Both the position numbers and the translations under genes were made by a program. Below the pieces are notes generated by a model. That model saw only the letters and a program-made list of their open reading frames with translations, was not told where the DNA came from and ran no database searches. From the NCBI GenBank assembly GCA_033344735.1, contig JAWPMW010000001.1, positions 310,001 through 374,000 of the forward strand: 64,000 nucleotides of DNA, written 5' to 3'. The DNA is from Gammaproteobacteria bacterium (GTDB lineage: Bacteria; Pseudomonadota; Gammaproteobacteria; UBA4575). The stretch's first letter is position 1; every line of letters begins with the position of its first letter. Shown here piece after piece: positions 54,009-62,257 of the stretch.

Positions 54009-54125
54009 CGGTCGATTTCGACCGATAACGTGTAAAGTAATTTTTCCCCTACAATCTATAATTAATTCCGTAGTTTCTCTCCTTCTGAAGCTGACCCGCA
54101 GTAATTTATTACTGCGGGTTTTTTT
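54009..54125 (+). terminator. Two hairpins with a strong terminator after the PilZ gene
   Basis: CGGTCG-ATTT-CGACCG (54009-54024) is a perfect hairpin just after the PilZ stop. ACCCGCAGTAA (54094-54104) and TTACTGCGGGT (54109-54119), with loop TTTA, run straight into TTTTTTT (to 54125). This second hairpin is a textbook intrinsic terminator 100 bases past the stop. The stretch between may be a 3' untranslated region or a short RNA. Confidence 0.85.
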
Positions 54126-54232
54126 ATGTCCTTGATATATATAGTACAAGACTGCTATCTCTGCCTTGTCTCAGAGCGCTTCAAGTGGTTGAATAACGTC
54201 ACCTAATAACTGCTGAAGACCCGTTTTATCCA

Positions 54233-54601
54233 ATGAAATCTTTATTGCTTGTTGCCCATGGGAGTCGTCGTACTGAGTCCAATGCTGAAATTGCCGTAGT
54301 GGCAGAATCTTTGAGTTGCAGAGTTAAGCATCAGTATGCTCAAACGGCTTATGCATTTTTGGAATTGGCAGAACCCTCCATACAAGACGGAATTGATAAA
54401 TTGGTCATGCAGGGGGCTACAGATATCACGATTCTTCCATACTTTTTGTCTGCGGGGCGACATGTGCATGAGGATGTGCCTGAAATAATCAATATGAAGA
54501 AGAAACAATATAATGATGTTAATTTACATATAGCGCCTTATATTGGTGAAGCTGATGAAATGATTGACGTGCTAGTGGCCATTTCAGAAGGTAAGAATTA
54601 A
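54233..54601 (+). CDS. cbiX: CbiX-like sirohydrochlorin chelatase, short form
   Basis: CbiX/SirB enzymes insert cobalt or iron into sirohydrochlorin for cobalamin or siroheme. The 122-residue product is the single-domain form, with KSLLLVAHGSRRTESNAEI (catalytic His in AHGSR) and TILPYFLSAGRHVHEDVPEI. It is alone. Whether it serves siroheme or cobalamin cannot be told here. Confidence 0.9.
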   Translation: MKSLLLVAHGSRRTESNAEIAVVAESLSCRVKHQYAQTAYAFLELAEPSIQDGIDKLVMQGATDITILPYFLSAGRHVHEDVPEIINMKKKQYNDVNLHIAPYIGEADEMIDVLVAISEGKN

Positions 54602-54606
54602 CAATC

Positions 54607-54625
54607 ATTATTACTAAGTAATAAT
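54607..54625. repeat. AT-rich palindrome after cbiX
   Basis: ATTATTACT-A-AGTAATAAT is a perfect 9-bp inverted repeat with one central base, five bases after the cbiX stop. It has no GC stem, so it is a poor terminator and could be an operator. Its function is not known. Confidence 0.35.
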
Positions 54626-54778
54626 TAAAGTTACTTGGCCGTGATTCAGCCAGTCAAATTAATTGCTTACGGCGATGTATATTATCGATAGGCTCGTTGT
54701 TAGAAATGCAATGACTAATAATGTAAATGATTGAGTCTGACTTTGATAGACACAAGTTGTGCATCATTGCTCCAATTA

Positions 54779-55606
54779 TTAATTCGAGGCTAGAGCATTA
54801 TTTGCGATTTTTCGTGCTTGTATCATCTCGGCATGTAAATCTTCAAATGGTGGAATATTGTCATCTCTTTCGATCAATGTGCTGATTAAGCCAAATTTTT
54901 TCACTGCATCAGCATATAAGTCCCATACTGCCGGTGGCACATCATGATCATGAGTATCAATGACATAATCACCATAATCACTATGCCCAGCCAAATGAAA
55001 CTGTTGAATATGTTCTGCTTTGATTGAGTGTAAAAAAGTGTGCGCTGAAAATTCATGATTGCGTGAGCTGACATAAATGTTATTAATGTCCAGTAGTATT
55101 TTACAGCCAGCACGATCAGCAATGGCATTAATGAAATCCCATTCTTCCATTTCAGACTGGTTATAAGTGAGGTAACTAGAAACGTTTTCCAATACTAATG
55201 TCCTGTCTAAAATTTCTTGTACTTGTTGGATGCGATCAACAATATGTGTAATGACTTCGTCATTGTATGGAACAGGTAATAAGTCGTGACTATTTAAACC
55301 TTGGGCGCCAGTCCAACACAAATGATCAGATACCCACTCGGGTTGTACTTCAGAAGATAAGGTTTTTAATTTTTTCAGGTAATCCATGTTTAATGGATCA
55401 GTGCCTGCAATAGACATCGATACGCCGTGCATAACAATAGGATAATTTTCTCTAACAGAATGTAGAAAATATTTAGGCTTGCCGCCTTCCACCATGAAGT
55501 TTTCTGATATAACTTCAAACCAGTCAACATCGGGTTTGTTGTCAACAACATATTGGTAGTGGTCAGTTCTTAGGCCTACGCCAAAACCAAGAAATTTTGT
55601 GTTCAC
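54779..55606 (-). CDS. DUF692 multinuclear iron oxygenase (MNIO, BufB/MbnB-like)
   Basis: MNIO enzymes use two or three iron atoms to oxidise cysteines in ribosomal peptides (MbnB, TglH, ChrH, BufB). The 275-residue TIM-barrel product has the metal-binding set: His in IVMHGVSMSIAG, Glu in LVLENVSSY, Asp in LLDINNIYVSS, His in QQFHLAGHSDYG, DTHDHDVP and IERDDNIPP. It opens at a GTG (55606) nine bases after AAAAGG. No BufA, BufC or MbnC-type partner is adjacent. A 31-codon ORF lies just upstream on the same strand and could be its peptide substrate. Confidence 0.9.
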   Translation of the reverse strand: MNTKFLGFGVGLRTDHYQYVVDNKPDVDWFEVISENFMVEGGKPKYFLHSVRENYPIVMHGVSMSIAGTDPLNMDYLKKLKTLSSEVQPEWVSDHLCWTGAQGLNSHDLLPVPYNDEVITHIVDRIQQVQEILDRTLVLENVSSYLTYNQSEMEEWDFINAIADRAGCKILLDINNIYVSSRNHEFSAHTFLHSIKAEHIQQFHLAGHSDYGDYVIDTHDHDVPPAVWDLYADAVKKFGLISTLIERDDNIPPFEDLHAEMIQARKIANNALASN

Positions 55607-55640
55607 TTAAAGAAACCTTTTATAATTTCTAGAAGCAACT

Positions 55641-55736
55641 TCAGCTGTATCTGCGGTCATTTTTACAGACGTTTAATATGCCTGCTGCTACAAGTACAAC
55701 ACCAGATATTTTTGGAGTAACTTTTGGGTTTTCCAC
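55641..55736 (-). CDS. Candidate precursor peptide for the MNIO enzyme, 31 residues
   Basis: GTG at 55736 has AAAGGA with an eight-base gap, and a promoter lies 95 bases upstream. The peptide starts MENPKVTPKISG, has a hydrophobic stretch (VVLVAAGIL) and one Cys at position 24 (LNVCKND), and ends RRYS. The size, single late Cys and place before a DUF692 gene resemble MbnA-like precursors, though those have more cysteines. The stop is 34 bases before the MNIO GTG. A second 17-codon frame (55607-55660) overlaps it. It could also be a leader peptide. No homologue recognised. Confidence 0.45.
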   Translation of the reverse strand: MENPKVTPKISGVVLVAAGILNVCKNDRRYS

Positions 55737-55830
55737 GTTTGTTTTCCTTTATCAGATCTACAAAAAACTAATTTAAATATTAACGTAAACATTTAATGAC
55801 AGCGTATTTGCTGTTTCTCTGCGTTATTAA

Positions 55831-55859
55831 ATTATAAGACCTTGCAAAAGTCGTGTTAA
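55831..55859 (-). promoter_or_regulatory. Sigma-70 promoter of the small-peptide/MNIO unit
   Basis: On the minus strand TTAACA (55854-55859) and TATAAT (55831-55836) are separated by exactly 17 bases. That is five of six and six of six matches to the housekeeping consensus. It begins 15 bases after the stop of the metallo-hydrolase gene. The peptide and MNIO genes therefore have their own promoter. Confidence 0.75.
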
Positions 55860-55873
55860 TTACAAAAAATTAC

Positions 55874-56578
55874 TTATTTTAGTAATTCTTTTGCTGTGAT
55901 TGGATGGTATGGAGTATGACGGGTTTTATCATGCGTGTGCATGCGGTATTCGACAAAATCGTCACATGAATGAAAATGTAGAAATGGATTGCCGGATATT
56001 TGTTCGCCAAAATTTGAAGTATCTTTGCTGGCGTAATTGTGGCCGGGGTGAATAACGGTGTCAGGATCAAGCTCAGTTTTCATTTTCTTCAAAGTGGCAA
56101 ACATCTGCTCTGGGTCTCCACCCTGAAGGTCGCATCGTCCACAACCAAATACGAATAATGTGTCACCAGTAATAATGTCGATATTATTAATTAAATAACA
56201 TGCTGAACCGGGAGTATGTCCTGGTGTGTGAAGTATAGTTATCTCAGTGCTACCAATTTTTAGTGTGTCCCCACCATAATGCAAAGCGGGTTTGCCGAGA
56301 TTGATTTCTCCAAAATCTGCTTCATCTTTTAATATGTGCAGTCGTGGGTCTGAGAGGTTGAGGATGTCTTCAACGCCATTGATATGGTCATGATGACTAT
56401 GAGTGAGTAATATATCAGTGATTTTTATGTCTTTAGATTGAGCATTCTGGATAATTTTTTTAGTATCCCATGCAGGATCAATTACGGCGGCATGGTTGGT
56501 TTTAAGATCAGTAACCAAATAGACGAAATTCTCCATCGGGCCTAATTCCATAGTGGTTATTTCATATGTCTTATTCAC
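55874..56578 (-). CDS. Metallo-beta-lactamase-fold hydrolase (glyoxalase II-like)
   Basis: The 234-residue product has the MBL metal motif LLTHSHHDHINGVE (THxHxDH), with later metal ligands in LHTPGHTPGSACYL, DTLFVFGCGRCDLQGGDPEQ and VIHPGHNYAS. Such enzymes hydrolyse hydroxyacyl-glutathione or persulfide-type thioesters. The C-terminal part (FHSCDDFVEYRMHTHDKTRH) is not typical GloB, so the substrate is uncertain. It is divergent from mug. Confidence 0.85.
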   Translation of the reverse strand: MNKTYEITTMELGPMENFVYLVTDLKTNHAAVIDPAWDTKKIIQNAQSKDIKITDILLTHSHHDHINGVEDILNLSDPRLHILKDEADFGEINLGKPALHYGGDTLKIGSTEITILHTPGHTPGSACYLINNIDIITGDTLFVFGCGRCDLQGGDPEQMFATLKKMKTELDPDTVIHPGHNYASKDTSNFGEQISGNPFLHFHSCDDFVEYRMHTHDKTRHTPYHPITAKELLK

Positions 56579-56662
56579 TGTCGTACTCCAAAATAGCTGC
56601 TTTAAAGGGCCTACTGGGTTATATCTTATAATGTAGAAGATAGTACTTTAAAATACAAAGAT

Positions 56663-57205
56663 ATGTCCGATGTAAATAATAATAAAACTTGTTTACCTGA
56701 TTATATAGATTATGGGTTAAAGATTTTGTCGGTTGGCTTAAATCCTTCGATTCCATCTGCAAAGCTAGGTTTTTATTTTGCCAATCCTCGTAATCGTTTC
56801 TGGAAAGCATTTAATAAAGCTGAAATCATTGATACTGAAATTATACCAACCCGGGATATTCATACACTTTTGTTAAAACAATATGCCATTGGTTTTACCG
56901 ATGTGGCAAAACGTGTAAGTGCTATGGGGCACGAATTGCGAGCTAGTGATTTCAAGTCTGATGCACCTGTATTGCGTGAAAAGATACAATGCTATGCGCC
57001 TGATTTAGTGTGGTTTCATGGGAAAATCGCTATGAATAAATTTATGTATTATGCCTATGGTGTTAAGAACAACTGGAAATGGGGCTTTAATGATGTTGAT
57101 ATTATCAATTCAAAAGTATTTATTAGCCCAAACCCTAGTCCGGCAAATGCAGCTTATAGTCTTGATACATTAGTGGATTTTTACAAGAAGCTCAGGTGTG
57201 GGTGA
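56663..57205 (+). CDS. mug: Mug-type G/U mismatch DNA glycosylase
   Basis: Mug removes uracil or ethenocytosine opposite guanine. The 180-residue product has the family motif LSVGLNPSIPSAKLGFYFAN, PRNRFWKAFNKA, and the second motif ISPNPSPANAAYS. The Asn of the first motif (GLNP) is the catalytic position in Mug. Residue order fits; no UDG family 1 features are present. The gene starts 84 bases from the divergent hydrolase gene. Confidence 0.9.
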   Translation: MSDVNNNKTCLPDYIDYGLKILSVGLNPSIPSAKLGFYFANPRNRFWKAFNKAEIIDTEIIPTRDIHTLLLKQYAIGFTDVAKRVSAMGHELRASDFKSDAPVLREKIQCYAPDLVWFHGKIAMNKFMYYAYGVKNNWKWGFNDVDIINSKVFISPNPSPANAAYSLDTLVDFYKKLRCG

Positions 57206-57275
57206 ACCTTCATTTATCGCAACTATCTAATCATGATTAAAGTTTAACTTGTATAGAGGCTATGTTGTTTTGAAA

Positions 57276-57629
57276 ATGTTATTTCGGATTGTATTTGCCT
57301 CAATGATATTGTTATCGATGCTGTTATCACTATCATCTTCCGGGCATGGAGTGCCGGTTATATGGAATGACAAATTAATACACTGTATTAGTTATTTTCT
57401 GCTAATCATGATGTTTGATTTCTCATGGGAGTCTAGTAAGCAATTGTTGATTAAATCTGTGTTGATATTAGTTTATAGTGGCTTGATAGAGTATGCGCAG
57501 GGATTTGTTCCGGGTAGAGATACGTCATTAGCAGATATCGCTGCTAATGCTATAGGTGTGTTGTTATTTATCATTTGTGTTCCTGTTTTAAAAAGAACTA
57601 ATGTTTATCAGGCATTAAGACTTGTATAA
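57276..57629 (+). CDS. VanZ-like membrane protein
   Basis: The protein has four hydrophobic helices and the VanZ motifs: WNDKLIHCISYFLLI (DKxxH), SGLIEYAQGFVPGRDTSLAD and IAANAIGVLLF. VanZ-family proteins are widespread and mostly of unknown function; the original confers low teicoplanin resistance. I chose the ATG at 57276 (117 residues). A TTG at 57249 or 57270 is possible, since AGAGG lies at 57255-57259. Confidence 0.82.
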   Translation: MLFRIVFASMILLSMLLSLSSSGHGVPVIWNDKLIHCISYFLLIMMFDFSWESSKQLLIKSVLILVYSGLIEYAQGFVPGRDTSLADIAANAIGVLLFIICVPVLKRTNVYQALRLV

Positions 57630-57650
57630 AATATAAAAAGAGTAAATGAA

Positions 57651-58139
57651 ATGTATCGAATATTAAATTTATCGGTAGTAGTAATAGTAGTCGCCTCAAT
57701 ATTGTTTGCGCTCTATTATCTAGAAGCAGTTCTTTTTTTGGAGCCCTGTCCTTTATGTATGGTGGATAGAGTAATACTCTTAACCATTGCTGCGATATGT
57801 TTGATTGCATTTATTCATAATTCAAGCGGTGTGATGCGTTGGCTATACACGAGTTTTGCTACTCTATTTGGTTTGGCTGGGGTAGGAGTGGCTGCACGGC
57901 ATATATGGTTACAAGGGTTACCGCCAGAGGAAGTCCCTGAATGTGGTCCTGATTTAACTTATATGTTAGAAGTGTTTCCACTCGGAGATGTAATAAAGCG
58001 CATATTTACCGGGTCTGGAGAGTGTGCGGAAGTGAGTTGGACTTTTTTAGGAATGACAATTCCTCAGCAAACCTTATTATTGTTTATTGTATTGATTATT
58101 ATTGTATTAGTTGCCCATATGCAAACCCAAAAACGCTAA
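57651..58139 (+). CDS. dsbB: DsbB, disulfide bond formation protein
   Basis: DsbB reoxidises DsbA using quinone. The 162-residue protein has four membrane helices. The first redox pair is in LEPCPLCMVDRVIL (CxxC after helix 1). The second pair is in the periplasmic loop, EVPECGPDLTYML and GSGECAEVSWTFLG. Length and loop order are typical. RBS AAAGAGTAAATGAA is present. Its DsbA is not in the window. Confidence 0.95.
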   Translation: MYRILNLSVVVIVVASILFALYYLEAVLFLEPCPLCMVDRVILLTIAAICLIAFIHNSSGVMRWLYTSFATLFGLAGVGVAARHIWLQGLPPEEVPECGPDLTYMLEVFPLGDVIKRIFTGSGECAEVSWTFLGMTIPQQTLLLFIVLIIIVLVAHMQTQKR

Positions 58140-58172
58140 GGTTCAATAAAATTGGCAAGAAAGCTTAGCGTT
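58132..58172 (+). repeat. Inverted repeat between dsbB and metX
   Basis: AACGCTAAG (58132-58140, overlapping the dsbB stop) and CTTAGCGTT (58164-58172) are perfect 9-bp inverted repeats with a 23-base loop. No U-run follows, so it is a weak terminator. It could instead be an operator or leader structure for metX. I saw no SAM-riboswitch signature. Confidence 0.45.
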
Positions 58173-58231
58173 GAAATTTAATAGTAGATATAATTTAACC
58201 TTAGGTTTTGCGTGTATAAAGTTGGATAAAT

Positions 58232-59395
58232 ATGAGTACTAGTACATTGGACGTTAAACAAACTCATTTGCGTGCCACAGCGGCGACTAAATTCGTTACA
58301 TTAAGAGGCGATTACGGAACCGGTGATTTTGTCATGCATCGAGGCGGCGTACTAAAAGAGGTTGTAATTGCGTACGAATCCTGGGGGACTTTGTCAGATA
58401 ACAATGACAACGTAGTGCTAGTGTTTGGTGGGCTTTCGCCATCTGCTCATGCCTGCTCTTCTGAGCAGGATCAGAATAAGGGCTGGTGGGAATACATGAT
58501 AGGTCCTGAAAAACCCATTGATACTAATAAATACTATGTTGTATGTGTGAACACCTTAGGGAGTTGCTTTGGTTCTACTAGTCCAGCATCAATTAATCCT
58601 GAAACAGGAAAAGTTTACGGCTTAGATTTTCCTGATTTAAGTATTGAGGATGTGGCAAAGTCTGCCCATCATGCTCTATTAGATTTAGGTATTGATCATT
58701 TGCATACAGTAGTTGGCAGCTCTATGGGTGGCATGTCAGCATTAGCGTATGCCTTAATGTATCCGCAAGAAGTTGATCATTTAATTTCAATTTCGGCTGC
58801 GACTAGAGCTTTGCCATTTACCATAGCAGTACGCTCTTTGCAGCGGGAAATTATACGATGTGATCCTGCTTTTAAAAATGGTCTATATGATCCTAATGAA
58901 GAGCCTACAAGTGGAATGGTGTTAGCACGTAAGTTGGGGTTAATGTCATATCGAGCTGCGGAAGAGTGGCATCAACGTTTCAATCGTGCACGTATTAGTG
59001 CTGATCGGAAATCTAATGATCGGTTTGGTATTGAATTTGAAGTTGAATCTTACTTGGATTACAACGCACATAAATTTGTTAAAACGTTTGATGCAAATAG
59101 TTATTTATATTTGTCTAGAGCAATGGACCTATTTGATGTTGCTGATCACGGGGGTTCAGTTAACGCTGGTCTTGCAATGATTCAAGCAAAGAGTGCGTTA
59201 ATTATTGGTGTGGAAACTGATATTTTATTTCCAGTTCACCAGCAACAAGAAATTGCAGATGGTATAAGAAAAACTGGTCGACCGGTTGAGTTTGTGCAGC
59301 TTGATTCAATCAATGGTCACGATTCGTTTTTAGTAGATGAGGCGCACTTTGCACCAGTGATGCGAAACTTTTTCGAACAAAACGCTAATACATAA
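58232..59395 (+). CDS. metX: Homoserine O-acyltransferase (MetX type)
   Basis: MetX activates homoserine for methionine synthesis with an acetyl (or in some gammaproteobacteria succinyl) group. The 387-residue alpha/beta hydrolase has the oxyanion and substrate region LVFGGLSPSAHACS, nucleophile Ser in VVGSSMGGMSALAYAL, the acid in ETDILFPV and His in SINGHDSFLVDE. The acyl donor cannot be told reliably by eye. It ends before a strong terminator. Confidence 0.93.
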   Translation: MSTSTLDVKQTHLRATAATKFVTLRGDYGTGDFVMHRGGVLKEVVIAYESWGTLSDNNDNVVLVFGGLSPSAHACSSEQDQNKGWWEYMIGPEKPIDTNKYYVVCVNTLGSCFGSTSPASINPETGKVYGLDFPDLSIEDVAKSAHHALLDLGIDHLHTVVGSSMGGMSALAYALMYPQEVDHLISISAATRALPFTIAVRSLQREIIRCDPAFKNGLYDPNEEPTSGMVLARKLGLMSYRAAEEWHQRFNRARISADRKSNDRFGIEFEVESYLDYNAHKFVKTFDANSYLYLSRAMDLFDVADHGGSVNAGLAMIQAKSALIIGVETDILFPVHQQQEIADGIRKTGRPVEFVQLDSINGHDSFLVDEAHFAPVMRNFFEQNANT

Positions 59396-59398
59396 AAA

Positions 59399-59426
59399 AG
59401 CCAGTATTGCACTAACAATACTGGCT
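59399..59426. terminator. Terminator between metX and gltA
   Basis: AGCCAGTATTG (59399-59409) and CAATACTGGCT (59416-59426) form a perfect 11-bp stem with loop CACTAA. An A-run on the metX side gives a TTTTTT tail for gltA on the minus strand. It is 4 bases from the metX stop and 22 from the gltA stop. Confidence 0.9.
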
Positions 59427-59448
59427 GAGAGCTGTCTACTAGTAGGGA

Positions 59449-60762
59449 CTAACGTTTATTGATGTCAACGTAATCTCTTTCAGCGTAACCTGTGTAAAGT
59501 TGCCGAGGTCGACCAATTCTTCCTTCAGGATCACTCATCATTTCCATCCAATGTGTTAACCATCCGACTGTGCGTGATAACGCAAAGATAACAGTGAACA
59601 TGCTGACAGGAATTCCGATTGCTTGGAAAATAATGCCTGAATAGAAATCAACGTTTGGATATAGCTTGCGTTTAATGAAGTATTCATCTTCAAGTGCAAT
59701 CTTTTCTAGATCCATAGCAATTTTAAGTAATGGCTTGTTAGGATTGTCATCGCCCAATTCGTCAAGCAAGTCGTGACAAATTTTACGAATAATTTTTGCA
59801 CGTGGATCATAATTTTTATAGACGCGATGGCCAAATCCCATTAAGCGGAATCGATCATCTTTATCTTTAGCACGTGCAATGTAATGAGATAAATCTTTGC
59901 CTGACTCCACAATTTCATTCAGCATTACAATCACTGCTTCATTTGCACCACCATGCGCTGGTCCCCATAGTGAACCAATACCTGCTGATAATGCAGCAAA
60001 AGGGCTAGCTTCAGAGCTGCCAGTTAAACGTACAGTTGATGTTGATGCATTTTGTTCATGATCTGCGTGCAAGATTAATATTAAATCCATAGCACGAACC
60101 ATTGTTGGAGTTGGCTTGTGCAGTCGACCTGGCATGCTGTAAAGCAAGTGTAGAAAGTCAGCAGTATAATCCAGTTCAATATTTGGATAATTGAAAGGAT
60201 GGCCAAGTGCAAATTTGTAACACCAACTTGCAATAGTTGGCATTTTAGCAATTAATCGATGTGCGGCTATCTCTCTTGAAACAGGATCATGAACATCTAC
60301 CTCTTCGTGATAGAACGCTGCTAAAGCACCTACCGATGCCACCATCATAGCCATCGGGTGAGCGTCATGGCGGAAACCTAAGAAGAAGCGTCTCATTTTT
60401 TCATCAAGCAACTTTCTGTCTTTTATCGAGGTGGTGTAACTGCTTAATTGGGTCGAGTTAGGTAATTCTCCATAAAGTAATAAATAACATACTTCATCAT
60501 AGCTGCTATTTTCAGCCAGTTGCTCGATCGGGTAACCGCGATAAGACAAGCGGCCTTCTGCGCCATCGATGAATGTGATTTTGCTGTCACAGCTGGCAGT
60601 GGACATGAATCCTGGGTCAAAAGTGAAATAACCAAGTTCTTTATAGAGTGATCTGATATCTATAGTACCTGGGCCGTCAGTACCTTCTAAAACAGGCAAT
60701 TCAACTTGCTTGCCAGTGGTATTGTCAGTAATAGTGACGGTTTTCTTTGATTGACTAGACAT
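59449..60762 (-). CDS. gltA: Citrate synthase
   Basis: GltA condenses acetyl-CoA with oxaloacetate. The 437-residue type II (hexameric) product has DPGFMSTASCDSKITFIDGA, the catalytic His region LHADHEQNASTSTVRLTGSS, LWGPAHGGANEAVI, GFGHRVYKNYDPRA and PNVDFYSGI with the catalytic Asp. AGGAGGAC precedes the ATG with good spacing. Confidence 0.98.
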   Translation of the reverse strand: MSSQSKKTVTITDNTTGKQVELPVLEGTDGPGTIDIRSLYKELGYFTFDPGFMSTASCDSKITFIDGAEGRLSYRGYPIEQLAENSSYDEVCYLLLYGELPNSTQLSSYTTSIKDRKLLDEKMRRFFLGFRHDAHPMAMMVASVGALAAFYHEEVDVHDPVSREIAAHRLIAKMPTIASWCYKFALGHPFNYPNIELDYTADFLHLLYSMPGRLHKPTPTMVRAMDLILILHADHEQNASTSTVRLTGSSEASPFAALSAGIGSLWGPAHGGANEAVIVMLNEIVESGKDLSHYIARAKDKDDRFRLMGFGHRVYKNYDPRAKIIRKICHDLLDELGDDNPNKPLLKIAMDLEKIALEDEYFIKRKLYPNVDFYSGIIFQAIGIPVSMFTVIFALSRTVGWLTHWMEMMSDPEGRIGRPRQLYTGYAERDYVDINKR

Positions 60763-61049
60763 GTTTAGTCCTCCTGGATTCTAGTTCAACGTCCGTTGAT
60801 TGAAAGGCGCACAGATTGGTGGCCGGTGCAGCGAATTTTACTCGTTGACAGTACATCATAAATCTAATTAAAAAATTGATATAACTAATTGATATTATTT
60901 ATTTTAAACGCTCGAAAAAAACCATTGAAGGTTTAATAGTAAGCGTTGATATTGTTCGTTACTCTTTAATTTGCCGAGCTATTTTACATGAGTCGGGAGT
61001 ATAGAGGATATCTAATTGAATAAACGGCGTTGCAACACACATTTATCAA

Positions 61050-61583
61050 CTAGCTCAGCTTAAAGTGACTACGGATAAATGTCGCTATCTCCTTAGGTTC
61101 ATTGATATCTAAACAAATTACTTCTTTAGATACTTCGCAGACTTGATCAGTAGCAAAGGCAATTATATTTGGGTCTTCAATACACATAATTGGGTGGCCA
61201 AGCGAAGGGCGGTGTAATTCGATTTTAGGAAAAGAAACGTTCTTGAATCCCTCAACCAATATTAAATCAATGTTTTTATGATCAATTTGCTCAATAAGAT
61301 CAGGCAGTGCTAGCTCTGATTCATTTTCATGTAATTCTGTCATCAAGGCCCAGCGACGTGATGAAGAAATGATCATTTGAGTCGCACCAGCGTGGCGCAA
61401 TTTGTAACTGTCTTTTTCTGCATGATCGACATCAAAATTGTGATGGGCATGTTTAATCACACCTAGTCGAATACCTTGATTGCTTAGGATTGGAATTAAT
61501 TTAGTCAGTAAGGTGGTTTTGCCTGTACCACTGAAAGCGCAGAATCCAATTAAAGGAGTGGGGCAATTTTGTATATTCATCAT
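61050..61583 (-). CDS. mobB: MobB, molybdopterin-guanine dinucleotide biosynthesis adaptor
   Basis: MobB is a GTP-binding partner of MobA. The product has the P-loop LIGFCAFSGTGKTTLLTKLI and GVIKHAHHNFDVDHAEKDSY, then KLRHAGATQMIISSSRRWAL and LVEGFKNVSFPKIELHR. The frame is open further upstream into mobA, but family members begin just before PLIGFCAFSG. I therefore start at the ATG at 61583 (177 residues), four bases after the mobA stop. Confidence 0.93.
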   Translation of the reverse strand: MMNIQNCPTPLIGFCAFSGTGKTTLLTKLIPILSNQGIRLGVIKHAHHNFDVDHAEKDSYKLRHAGATQMIISSSRRWALMTELHENESELALPDLIEQIDHKNIDLILVEGFKNVSFPKIELHRPSLGHPIMCIEDPNIIAFATDQVCEVSKEVICLDINEPKEIATFIRSHFKLS

Positions 61584-61587
61584 AAAT

Positions 61588-62178
61588 TTAGAGTAATTGA
61601 ATAGCAGATTGCAGATCTTCTGGTGTGTTGATATTGGTAAACATATCAGCAGAAGTAGAGAAATCGGCTTGTGCGAATTGGTGTTTATCGTACCAGCGAT
61701 CAATTTTGCGTTCACCAGCATCAAGATAATCGACCAAATCGTTTAATAGATCACGGTGAATAAGGGCATAAACCGGCTGAAGGCGTTTTCCGTCAAATCC
61801 TACGCTAATCATACTGTTTGCTTCACTAGCGGCATGCATAAGAATATCAGCATAATTTTTAGGTAGAAATGGGCCGTCACACGGTACAGTTGCAATATAG
61901 TCAGTTTGGCAATGCTTTAGTCCACTCGCCATACCTGCAAGCGGGCCTTGAAAATCTTCAATATCATCGCTAATCACATCGTAGCCATATTCTTTATAAG
62001 TGCTAATGTTACGATTAGCGTTTATCAGTATTGAACTGACTTGAGGTGCTAAAGCATCAATAATATAGGAAATAATTGGCCGTCCTTCTAGTGTTATGAG
62101 GCCTTTGTCTGTCCCACCCATGCGGCGCGCAAGTCCACCTGCGAGGATAAGACCAGTAATATTGTTGTGTGTTTTCAT
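61588..62178 (-). CDS. mobA: MobA, molybdenum cofactor guanylyltransferase
   Basis: MobA attaches GMP to molybdopterin. The 196-residue product has the nucleotidyltransferase motif LILAGGLARRMGGTDKGLIT, DFQGPLAGMASGLKHC, VPCDGPFLP and NINTPEDL near the end. It precedes mobB in an apparent two-gene operon. No molybdoenzyme gene is in the window. Confidence 0.95.
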   Translation of the reverse strand: MKTHNNITGLILAGGLARRMGGTDKGLITLEGRPIISYIIDALAPQVSSILINANRNISTYKEYGYDVISDDIEDFQGPLAGMASGLKHCQTDYIATVPCDGPFLPKNYADILMHAASEANSMISVGFDGKRLQPVYALIHRDLLNDLVDYLDAGERKIDRWYDKHQFAQADFSTSADMFTNINTPEDLQSAIQLL

Positions 62179-62257
62179 GTTGGATTAGAGCACTTCAAGG
62201 TAAAATACTGAGTAATTTGATTATAAAGGTTTCGCGCTTAACTAGGAGCATAAATAC

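Noticed and set aside
58140-58231. SAM-type riboswitch before metX
   Set aside because: Only a 9-bp inverted repeat is visible; no conserved SAM-I or SAM-II core sequences were recognised.
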